Below the pieces are notes generated by a model. It made no database searches and was not told where the DNA came from. It saw only the letters and a list, made by a program, of their open reading frames with translations. Shown here in pieces: positions 14,999 to 23,857 of a stretch of DNA of 35,258 nucleotides (position 1 is the first letter of the stretch; every line of letters starts with the position of its first letter). This DNA is from CBFDBF01 sp050287725 (GTDB taxonomy: Bacteria; Pseudomonadota; Gammaproteobacteria; Chromatiales; Chromatiaceae), in contig JBNKCL010000042.1 in NCBI GenBank assembly GCA_050287725.1, positions 1 to 35,258 on the forward strand. The letters run 5' to 3'. The translations under genes were made by a program, and so were the position numbers.

Positions 14999-15390
14999 AA
15001 AATCCTCAGCCGGTACGATACGGCGTTAAAATCCGGCTCAAAATGCTCATTTACCTAGAACCTATCTCATAATCCCTCACGAGTCGCGTTGCTGCCAGAA
15101 ATGTGTGGCTGCAAGGCGCACTGTGCAGCACAGTACTCATTGTACGGGCAAGCGGTGCAACACCGCAGACGCGCATTTCGGGCGCAACCCCTTGGGGACC
15201 GGGCTCTTTTCATCCATGGCTTTGTTGCGTCTCGCTCATGTAGCGTGGGCTACACATCGCTCGACGCGTCGCGCCCTGAACGAAAATCGCCACGGTCGCG
15301 ACCGCGGGGGATTATGAGACAGGTTCTCTATGTAAACTGCGCTTTTTCGCCGAATTTTGCCTTGTCTCGCACTCGCCTGAGAATTTTTCA
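14996..15390. mobile_element. Second copy of the 125-bp palindromic element, split by an insertion
   Basis: Left arm 14996-15054 and right arm 15332-15390 match the arms of the copy at 10935-11059 with about five substitutions in 118 nt. The two arms are pushed apart at the palindrome centre by a 271-bp insertion. The first TGA of the left terminal repeat is the stop codon of ptsP. Confidence 0.78.
15057..15327. mobile_element. 271-bp MITE-like insertion with ~20-bp inverted ends
   Basis: Left end AGAACCTATCTCATAATCCC (15057-15076) and right end GGGATTATGAGACAGGTTCT (15308-15327) are inverted repeats with one mismatch. The flanks suggest a short target duplication: CT/CT, or CTA/CTA if the outermost base is left out. 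There is no transposase; the inside holds degenerate palindromes such as GTAGCGTGGGCTAC. It is probably an internally deleted relative of an insertion sequence, mobilised in trans. The undisturbed copy at 10935 shows the empty-site structure. Confidence 0.75.
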
Positions 15391-15419
15391 GCAACCTCCC
15401 AGGTAGTGATGGATCGGTT

Positions 15420-16427
15420 TTACTCCCAACGGAAGCTGTAGGCCGCGATCAGCAGGTAACAGACGGTCATGATCGCGAGGGCGACCAGGTTCCCCGCGAT
15501 GTCCACCACTCCCGCACCGTCGATCATGACCGCCCGGGCCGCCGCCACCATGTGGGTGAGCGGAAGCAGCAGGGCGAATTTCTGGACCAGGACGGATGAT
15601 CCCTCCAGCGAGAACCAGACGTTGGAGAGAAACAGCATCGGCATGGCCAGCAGATTCAGCAGGCCGTTGGCCGCCTCTTCGCTCGACAGCCGGGCGGCCA
15701 CGATCAGGCTCAGGCTCACCATGCTCAGGGTGCCCACCAGCAGCACCAGCAGCAGGGTGGCGTAGGAGCCGAGCATGCGAAATCCGATGAACAGGTTGGT
15801 GCCGGCGTAGATCAGGATGGTGATGAGCGCGATCAACCAGAGACGGGATATTACCTGGGCGGAGAGGAACTCAAAGGCGGTCAGGGGGGTGGCCTTTAAA
15901 CGTTTCAACACCCCGTTCTTTCGGTACCGGACGATGGCATAACCGACACCGAACAGGGACCCGAACATGATGTTCATTCCGAACACCCCGGGGGCCACCC
16001 AATCCACATAACGGACCTCTTTGCCGGTGACGGTCTCTTTTTTCAGCCGGGCGTCGCTGCCTACCAGCAGCCGTTCCAGGATGTAACCCCGCTGGGACTC
16101 CGTGTTGACCCAATAGTGGTTTTGCGTCGGGTCCAACAGCATATCCAGCTGGTGTCGTTCCACTTTGGTCACCGCCGCCTGCAGGTCGTCCACCGGGATG
16201 AACTGGATGTGCTCGGTGCTCAGGAAATACTCCAGGCCGGGAGTTTCGGTTTCCGCCTTTCCATAGACGCCGATCTTGAACATCTCGTGGCTGTCCAGTT
16301 TGAAGAAAAAGGCGAAGCCGATGACGATCATCACCGGCAAAACGATATTCCAGGCGATTGCGGTGCGGTCCCGCAGGAATTCGCTGTTGCGTGCGGTAAG
16401 GGCGGCGGCGAAACGTCGGAAGCGCAT
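15420..16427 (-). CDS. ABC-2 type transporter permease
   Basis: Inner-membrane permease of an ABC exporter. One N-terminal membrane helix (about 25-45, TAIAWNIVLPVMIVIGFAFFF), a ~110-residue outside loop, then about five helices in the second half (VFGMNIMFGSLFGVGYAIV, LIALITILIYAGTNLFIGF, YATLLLVLLVGTLSMVSLSLIV, GLLNLLAMPMLFLSNVWFSLEG, VALAIMTVCYLLIAAYSF): the ABC2_membrane_3 layout. It starts 11 nt after its ATPase gene, so the two form one exporter. Substrate unknown; drug, lipid or polysaccharide export are all possible. Confidence 0.88.
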   Translation of the reverse strand: MRFRRFAAALTARNSEFLRDRTAIAWNIVLPVMIVIGFAFFFKLDSHEMFKIGVYGKAETETPGLEYFLSTEHIQFIPVDDLQAAVTKVERHQLDMLLDPTQNHYWVNTESQRGYILERLLVGSDARLKKETVTGKEVRYVDWVAPGVFGMNIMFGSLFGVGYAIVRYRKNGVLKRLKATPLTAFEFLSAQVISRLWLIALITILIYAGTNLFIGFRMLGSYATLLLVLLVGTLSMVSLSLIVAARLSSEEAANGLLNLLAMPMLFLSNVWFSLEGSSVLVQKFALLLPLTHMVAAARAVMIDGAGVVDIAGNLVALAIMTVCYLLIAAYSFRWE

Positions 16428-16438
16428 ATCGTATCCTC

Positions 16439-17329
16439 TCAGCTGCGCAACTTGTGACCGGTCAGTTCCAGGAACAGATCTTCCAGAGTCGGTGAACGGA
16501 TCTGCAGATGGTTGAGGGGGATGCGATTCTGCATCAGTTGCCGGATGACGCTTTCCACATCATCGCTGAAGATCTCGATCTTCCCGTTGCGCCGATGCAG
16601 GGAAAGTTTCTCTTCCAGCTCCGGGATGGAGGGGACGTCCTCGGCCGGCAGCGAGAGCACCGATTGGTCGAAATGGCGCTTCAGCAGTTCCTGGGGCGAG
16701 CCTTGGGCGATGATGCGGCCTTGATCCATGATGGCGATCTCATCGCAAAGTTCGTAAGCCTCTTCCATGTAGTGGGTGGTCAGCACCACCGTTTTGCACT
16801 CCGCCTTGATGGTGTGCACCAGTTGCCAGAAATTGCGCCGGGATTGGGGATCCAGCCCGGTGGTGGGTTCGTCCAGGAACAGCACCTCCGGATCGTTGAT
16901 CAGGGCGATGGCCAGCAGCAATCGCTGGCGCTGCCCGCCGGAGAGACGTTTGGCGTCACGGTCGAGGAACTCCCCCAGAGCGCACTGCTCGATCAACTCC
17001 GACTGCGGCCGGACCCGCACATAGAGGCGCTGGAACAGGTTCAGGATCTCCTGCACCGTGATCTGCTCCTGCAGCGCGGTCTCCTGGAACATGATGCCCG
17101 CCTCCTCCTTGAACCCCGGCCCCAGCGGGCGGCCCCGGTAGAGGATCTCGCCCGCCGTGGATTCGAGGATCCCTTCCAGCATCTCGACGGTGGTGGTTTT
17201 GCCGGCGCCGTTCGGTCCCAGCAGCCCGAAGCAGTGCCCCCGCTCGATGGCGAAGCTGACGCCGTCTACCGCCCGAACCGAGCGGTAGTGTTTCTTCAGG
17301 TTGCGCGCTTCCAGGAGGGGGGCGGACAT
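16439..17329 (-). CDS. ABC transporter ATP-binding protein
   Basis: Nucleotide-binding subunit driving the adjacent ABC-2 permease. Walker A GPNGAGKTT at 38-46, Q-loop MFQETAL, signature LSGGQRQR at 129-136, Walker B VLFLDEPTTGLD near 149-160, and the switch His in TTHYMEEA. The C-terminal ~80 residues form the extension common in DrrA/CcmA-like exporters. 296 aa, complete. No clear Shine-Dalgarno precedes the ATG. The DUF2207 gene upstream ends 74 nt away on the same strand with no evident terminator, so all four genes of this group could share a transcript. Confidence 0.92.
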   Translation of the reverse strand: MSAPLLEARNLKKHYRSVRAVDGVSFAIERGHCFGLLGPNGAGKTTTVEMLEGILESTAGEILYRGRPLGPGFKEEAGIMFQETALQEQITVQEILNLFQRLYVRVRPQSELIEQCALGEFLDRDAKRLSGGQRQRLLLAIALINDPEVLFLDEPTTGLDPQSRRNFWQLVHTIKAECKTVVLTTHYMEEAYELCDEIAIMDQGRIIAQGSPQELLKRHFDQSVLSLPAEDVPSIPELEEKLSLHRRNGKIEIFSDDVESVIRQLMQNRIPLNHLQIRSPTLEDLFLELTGHKLRS

Positions 17330-17403
17330 GCTGGGTGTATGACTGCTGCAAAAACGACCATTTTACCCCAAGCCCGACGGCAGAGCACCGGCGGGTTGCG
17401 TCG

Positions 17404-19323
17404 TTACCAACCGCCGCCTCCGCCGCCCCCGCCGCCGCCGCCGGAGGAACCGCCGCCCCCGCTGCCGGAACTGGAGCCGGGGGCGGTGGAGGAGGCGGAG
17501 ATGGCGGAACTCACGGCGCCGCCCATAGCGCCGGCGAATCCGGCGAGATTGCCGGGGTGCCAGCTGCGGCCCTGATACCAGACGGGATGATAGCCGCCGT
17601 CCGCCTGGGCCTGTTGCAGGACATCATTGAACCGTTCGCCCCACTCCTGCTCCACGTCCAGCGCCAGGGCGTAGGGGAGATAGCGTTCGAACAGCTCCGG
17701 GGTCTTCTCCAGCGGGGTTTTGAACCGCAGTTCATCCCCCTCCGCCACCGACAGGTATTGCCGGAACCCCTCGATCTGATCCAACAGTCGGCGCCCCGCC
17801 AGGGTGGGCGCCTTCATCCACTGGTAGAACAGGATGTTGATCAGCAGCGCCGCGATCAGGGTCAGGGCGTAGGCCATGGACCCCTGGAACGCGATGGCCC
17901 AGAGTACCCCGATCTCGGCGGCGGTGAAGGGGAGGGCGAACACGGTGGCGCCCACCGCCGGAGCGATGGACGCCGCACCGCGTACCGCCCGCCATGCCTT
18001 GATGGCGGCGCCCAGCAGCATCACCACCCCGATGGTCCAGAGGGAGAGCCAGATGCTCAGGAAACCGGCCAGGGCCTGCTGCTCCTGGGAAGGCAGTTGC
18101 AGGACGGTTACCGCCAGCAGCAGGACTGTGAGCAGGATGCCCGGGACCAGATAACCGCTGTTGGTTTGAAAATAGGCCTTTTCGTAATCAGTCTGCAGGG
18201 AGTGTTTGTGCGCTTTGAGGGCCTTGCCGATGGTGGGGTGGTTGCTCTGTTTGAGCACGATGCTGGCGCGCTTGCTGCCACCGAACAGGGCGCTGGCGAT
18301 GGCGCCTTCCCCGGCCGCCACCTTCATATCGTCGTTGCCGGTCTTGGAGAGTGTAAAGGTTCCCTTTTCATCCTCTTCGATGCGGAGATATCCTTTAACC
18401 GCCAGATTTACGATGGCCGCAGCGAACGCCTTGTCATCGTAGCCCATGCGCCGGACGAATCGCATGGAGGCCGGGGAGTGGGGCTTCGGCGGCTGGTAGA
18501 GCGGGACGATGATTCCCGCCTCCGGATCACGGCCGACCCGCAGCCAGACCCACACATAATAGAGCAGCAGCAGGAACAGGCCGACGCCTCCGGCCAGCAG
18601 CTCCCGGTTGTCGGCCAGCAGCCAGGCCACCTGTTGTTCCTGCGAGGGTTCCGTCACATACCCTTTCGGCCAGGTCACTACGAGGGTGAGTCCCTCGCGA
18701 CTACGCAGCGCCCGCGTGGTCTCCACCGTTACGCTTCCGTCACTCGCCACATCCGACCGATAGTCGGTCCCCTGCGCCCCTTCGAGACCGGTGTACGCCT
18801 CCGCTCCGATGGTGTCGGGCGGGATCGAGGCAGGCAGGGTCACGGTGGCGCCGGCCCACTCGATGGGGAATTCCCAGCCGTTGCCGGTGACGTTCCAGTA
18901 GAGTTCGTCGTGGTTCTCGAAGAATCCGAGCTGGCGGGTGGTGCGGTAGCGCAGGGTGTAGGTGTATTCCCCGACCGGCAGATAGTAGTCCGAACGCCCC
19001 ATATAGATCCGGATGCCGTTCGATAGCCCCTCGGTATGATAGGACTCGGTGCGACCGTCCCGTTGCACGCCCAGGAGATCGAAGCCGACCTGGTAGCGGT
19101 TGCCGAAACGGTCCCGATATTTAGTGGGGAAATCGCGATAGATGCCGCGTTTGATCTGGTCTCCTTCGGCGCGCACCCGGATGGTCTCTGTTACCACCAG
19201 ATCGCCGCTCGGTCGTACCTCGACGGCGCTGTGAAACTCGCGGATGGTTTCTTGGGCGAAAATCGGTCCCGCCGCCAGGAGCGACAGCAGGAACAACAGC
19301 GACAGAGTACGGGATCTGGACAT
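17404..19323 (-). CDS. DUF2207 membrane protein with Gly-rich C-terminus
   Basis: A secretory signal (residues 1-23, cleavage after GPIFA) is followed by an exported DUF2207 domain (about 25-220, beginning IREFHSAVEVRPSGDLVVTETIRV), a membrane helix near 235, a cytoplasmic part (YQPPKPHSPASMRFVRRMGYDDKAFAAAIVNLAVKGYL, winged-helix-like) and further helices at about 400-520. The last ~25 residues are nearly all Gly/Ser and end in a run of Gly and a final Trp, a hallmark of this family. It starts on the last base of the lemA stop (TGATG overlap), the usual LemA-DUF2207 pair. Cellular role not established; envelope stress or quality control is a guess. 639 aa. Confidence 0.88.
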   Translation of the reverse strand: MSRSRTLSLLFLLSLLAAGPIFAQETIREFHSAVEVRPSGDLVVTETIRVRAEGDQIKRGIYRDFPTKYRDRFGNRYQVGFDLLGVQRDGRTESYHTEGLSNGIRIYMGRSDYYLPVGEYTYTLRYRTTRQLGFFENHDELYWNVTGNGWEFPIEWAGATVTLPASIPPDTIGAEAYTGLEGAQGTDYRSDVASDGSVTVETTRALRSREGLTLVVTWPKGYVTEPSQEQQVAWLLADNRELLAGGVGLFLLLLYYVWVWLRVGRDPEAGIIVPLYQPPKPHSPASMRFVRRMGYDDKAFAAAIVNLAVKGYLRIEEDEKGTFTLSKTGNDDMKVAAGEGAIASALFGGSKRASIVLKQSNHPTIGKALKAHKHSLQTDYEKAYFQTNSGYLVPGILLTVLLLAVTVLQLPSQEQQALAGFLSIWLSLWTIGVVMLLGAAIKAWRAVRGAASIAPAVGATVFALPFTAAEIGVLWAIAFQGSMAYALTLIAALLINILFYQWMKAPTLAGRRLLDQIEGFRQYLSVAEGDELRFKTPLEKTPELFERYLPYALALDVEQEWGERFNDVLQQAQADGGYHPVWYQGRSWHPGNLAGFAGAMGGAVSSAISASSTAPGSSSGSGGGGSSGGGGGGGGGGGW

Positions 19324-19868
19324 CAGAGAATCTCCGGAGGCGAGGTCTCGCTAACGCTTTCGAGTTGGAAGAATTCGGCCGGGTGGAACCGAAACAGCCG
19401 TGCGATCAGGAGATCCGGGAAGGAGTCGATCTGCACATTCAGGTTGCGGACGGCGCCGTTGTAATAACGGCGGGCGAACTGGATCTGTTCTTCCACCTGG
19501 GTGAGTTGCCGTTGCAGATCCAGAAACTGGCGATTCGCTTTCAGATCGGGGTAGGCCTCGGCCACCGCCAGCAGCTCCCGCAGCCGGCCGTTGATTTTCT
19601 CTTCCAGGTAGCCCTTCTCGTTCGGGGTCTCAATCTCTTCCGAGTGGCTGCGCAGTTGCGTGATCTCCTCCAGCACCGACTGTTCGTAATTGGCGTAGGC
19701 GTTGACCGCGGCCACCAGCTTCGGGATCAGGTCATATCTGCGTTTGAGCTGTACCCCGATATCGCTCCAGGCCGCCAGCACCCGGTTTTTTTCCTGCACC
19801 AGGCGGTTGTAGGTAACCACCGCCCAGATCACTGCCAGTATCAGTACCAGCCAGAGTATCCACTCCAT
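19323..19868 (-). CDS. lemA: LemA family protein
   Basis: N-terminal membrane helix (residues 2-20, EWILWLVLILAVIWAVVTY) and a long helical cytoplasmic bundle with the family hallmarks NRLVQEKNRVLAAWSDIGVQLKRRYDLIPKLV and NRQFLDLQRQLTQVEEQIQFARRYYN. 181 aa. Named after the Listeria antigen-presenting protein; the molecular role is unknown. GGGAGAG precedes the ATG. It is translationally coupled with the DUF2207 gene by a 1-nt overlap. Confidence 0.93.
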   Translation of the reverse strand: MEWILWLVLILAVIWAVVTYNRLVQEKNRVLAAWSDIGVQLKRRYDLIPKLVAAVNAYANYEQSVLEEITQLRSHSEEIETPNEKGYLEEKINGRLRELLAVAEAYPDLKANRQFLDLQRQLTQVEEQIQFARRYYNGAVRNLNVQIDSFPDLLIARLFRFHPAEFFQLESVSETSPPEIL

Positions 19869-19948
19869 CGATCTCTCCCGTTTGGTGTTGGACTCATGCT
19901 ACCCGGATGCCGAACGCGGGGGAAGGCGGGATGAGGCAGGTTGAGATA

Positions 19949-20461
19949 TCAGTCGGCGGCGCCGAGTTGTCGCAGTTGTTTCGGGTCGAGGGCCCACAGC
20001 AGTTCCGCACTGCCCGCCGTAAACTGTTTCGGACTCTGCAACAGGCAGGCGCCCCCCTTCTTGAACCGCAGGAAACCGAACGCCACCCCGGCGGTGAGCC
20101 AGGCGATCAGCTGCGAGAGATCCGGCTCGTGTCCCACCAGCGCCACGGCGGCGTCCGCCGGCAGTTCGGCCAGACGTGCCGCCACCTGCGGCGCACCGCC
20201 GCCGGGTGCCAGTTCGGGCCACTCCAGAATGCGGGCTTCGGGATAGCGGCCGGCCAGGATCTCGGCGGTCTGACGGGCGCGCACCAGCGGACTGCTGATG
20301 AGATAGTCCAGCTCCGGCAGCAGGCGTTGCAGACCCGCCACCCCCTGCTCCATGCGCCGGCGCCCCTTGTCGCTCAGGGGGCGCCGGCGGTCATCATCGC
20401 AGTGGGCGGCGAACTCCTCCCGCTCCTCGGCGATGGCGTGACGTACGAGCAGGAGGTTCAT
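19949..20461 (-). CDS. sixA: Phosphohistidine phosphatase SixA
   Basis: Small histidine-phosphatase-superfamily enzyme that removes phosphate from phosphohistidine; in E. coli its main target is NPr of the nitrogen PTS. The catalytic RH motif is at residues 7-8 (LLLVRHAIAE), a second phosphate-pocket Arg lies in SSPLVRARQTAEIL, and the second catalytic His is in VGHEPDLSQLI. 170 aa (E. coli 161). It lies 27 nt downstream of acs on the same strand and could be read from the acs transcript; the likely substrate enzyme chain starts with ptsP in this same window. Confidence 0.93.
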   Translation of the reverse strand: MNLLLVRHAIAEEREEFAAHCDDDRRRPLSDKGRRRMEQGVAGLQRLLPELDYLISSPLVRARQTAEILAGRYPEARILEWPELAPGGGAPQVAARLAELPADAAVALVGHEPDLSQLIAWLTAGVAFGFLRFKKGGACLLQSPKQFTAGSAELLWALDPKQLRQLGAAD

Positions 20462-20488
20462 CGCGCCATCAACTCGGAAAGGCGACCG

Positions 20489-22426
<1,938 letters not shown>

Positions 22427-22578
22427 GAGGGTTCTCCTTATATCGCTACTTGTGTTGCTGAATAGACGGGCCGCCGTACAAGCGGCCGGTGGCTGATGGG
22501 GCGGCCAATTATCAGGGCCATACGGTTTTTCCTTATAAAACAGATCATGATCGAGTTCCAGGTCGCCGTGTTTCCAAC

Positions 22579-23169
22579 CTATGGTTTGCCGCTCGCGGAA
22601 TCGTTCTGCGCCATTTGGGCGGACGAGAACCACAGCAGGGCGGACTCATCTTCGTGTTCCGCGGCGGTGGGCATCAGGATATAGCCGTGCTCGGTTTGCC
22701 AACTCAGCACCGAACCGTTGTTTCTGTTTCGGGCAGTGCCCAGCTGGTGGGTCAGTTCACTGCGCAGATAGGTATGGTACCGGGGGCGGTACACCAGTTT
22801 CAGGGCGTTGATGCCGGGGCCCCGGAAGAACAGGGTTACATAACTGGCGGGCACGTCATTGAAGATGCCGATCCGGGTGAAGCAGATGCGGTCGCCGAAC
22901 TCGGTGGAACGCGCTTGGCACTGCCAATCCAGATCGGGATAGAGTGTCATGAACTGCGCTTCCGAGAACTGCGAATCGAGGGCCTGCAGATTGAGGAGGA
23001 GCGTCGGTTCTCCGAACAGTTCCAGCATCACCAGATCGGTCCTGCGCCGACCGTCATCGGTGAGCAGCAGCCACCAGAGCGGCCCGATCACCACTGCCAG
23101 CAATAGTAAGTTTTTGTAGAGCCTGGGAAGCTTGAATCTTCTGGTTTGGGATTGGTCGGTACTGCTCAT
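22579..23169 (-). CDS. Hypothetical single-pass membrane protein of the acs cluster
   Basis: 196 aa, family not recognised. A basic N-terminus is followed by one membrane helix (about 20-37, NLLLLAVVIGPLWWLLL), then a soluble domain with conserved-looking aromatic and Cys positions (LYPDLDWQCQARSTEFGDRICFTRIGIFNDVPASYVTLFFRGPG), so probably a periplasmic domain with one disulfide. Its ATG overlaps the exonuclease stop (ATGA), so translation is coupled to that gene. It ends 152 nt before acs starts. Confidence 0.8.
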   Translation of the reverse strand: MSSTDQSQTRRFKLPRLYKNLLLLAVVIGPLWWLLLTDDGRRRTDLVMLELFGEPTLLLNLQALDSQFSEAQFMTLYPDLDWQCQARSTEFGDRICFTRIGIFNDVPASYVTLFFRGPGINALKLVYRPRYHTYLRSELTHQLGTARNRNNGSVLSWQTEHGYILMPTAAEHEDESALLWFSSAQMAQNDSASGKP

Positions 23170-23855
23170 GCGTTAATAAATCCTCCGATCTTTTGATTGC
23201 CGGTGGGCGCCGCGTCGGCGGCCATGGCGAGAAACAGTTCCGCAGTGGCCAGCGCGTCGTACAGGGCGTTGTGGGCCTTGTATTGTGGCAGGCCGTAGAG
23301 CGGCCGCAGATTGAACAGACGCAGGTTTCCGGGCTGGATGGTGTGATTGCGCAACTCCAGCAACCGATGGGCCATACGCAGAGTGTCGATGATCGGCATG
23401 ATGAAGGGTGCGCCGTAGAGACGGCGGCAGGCCGCGTCGAGAAAGTTCTGCTCGATGCGGCTGTAGTGCACCAGCAGCACCTTGCCGGCCAAGCGCGTCA
23501 GCAGTTGCGGCAGCAGTTCCGCTAACGGTCGGCCGGCGGCCGCCCGATCGTCGGTGATTTTGTGGATTACCGCCGCCGCTTCCGGGATCGGCCCTTCGAT
23601 GCGCACGATCTCGTGCCAGGCGCTGTCCAGGTGGATGCAGCCGTGCTGGAGCCGAACCAGACCGAAGCTGAGGATATGGTCCCGTTCCGGGTTCAGGCCG
23701 GTGGTCTCCAGATCCAACGCCACGATCTCCACTTCTCGCCAGTCCTGACGCCGGTCCGGGTGGGGTGCGGAAAGAAAGTCGTGCATGACGCCCGGTCCGG
23801 TGCCGGCCAGAGACAGTTTGCGTTGCCGCTCTTTGCTGAAAAAATATCGCCACAT
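23166..23855 (-). CDS. DnaQ-like DEDDh 3'-5' exonuclease
   Basis: Exonuclease-III-epsilon-type fold without other polymerase parts. Exo I ALDLETTGL with Asp48 and Glu50; Exo III HNALYDALAT with His195 and Asp200. Exo II is HYSRIEQNFL, where Glu135 stands in the place of the usual Asp, so metal binding may differ. 229 aa; ~40 N-terminal residues precede the domain. The gene lies 2 nt after the CBS/DUF294 gene and overlaps the next hypothetical by 4 nt. The pair CBS-DUF294 plus such an exonuclease is recurrent beside acetate genes in gammaproteobacteria; the reason is unknown. Not the replicative dnaQ. Confidence 0.87.
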   Translation of the reverse strand: MWRYFFSKERQRKLSLAGTGPGVMHDFLSAPHPDRRQDWREVEIVALDLETTGLNPERDHILSFGLVRLQHGCIHLDSAWHEIVRIEGPIPEAAAVIHKITDDRAAAGRPLAELLPQLLTRLAGKVLLVHYSRIEQNFLDAACRRLYGAPFIMPIIDTLRMAHRLLELRNHTIQPGNLRLFNLRPLYGLPQYKAHNALYDALATAELFLAMAADAAPTGNQKIGGFINA

Positions 23856-23857
23856 GA

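Noticed and set aside
10935..15390. Direct repeats flanking 10.9-15.4 kb as ends of a compound transposon
   Set aside because: The repeated units are 125-bp palindromes without transposase and the genes between them (HAD-rppH-ptsP) are an ordinary conserved gammaproteobacterial row.
22427..22560. Sigma-54 promoter upstream of acs, TGGCCGCCCCATCAGC on the minus strand
   Set aside because: GG-to-GC spacing is 11, one too long, and the -12 part is not TTGC.
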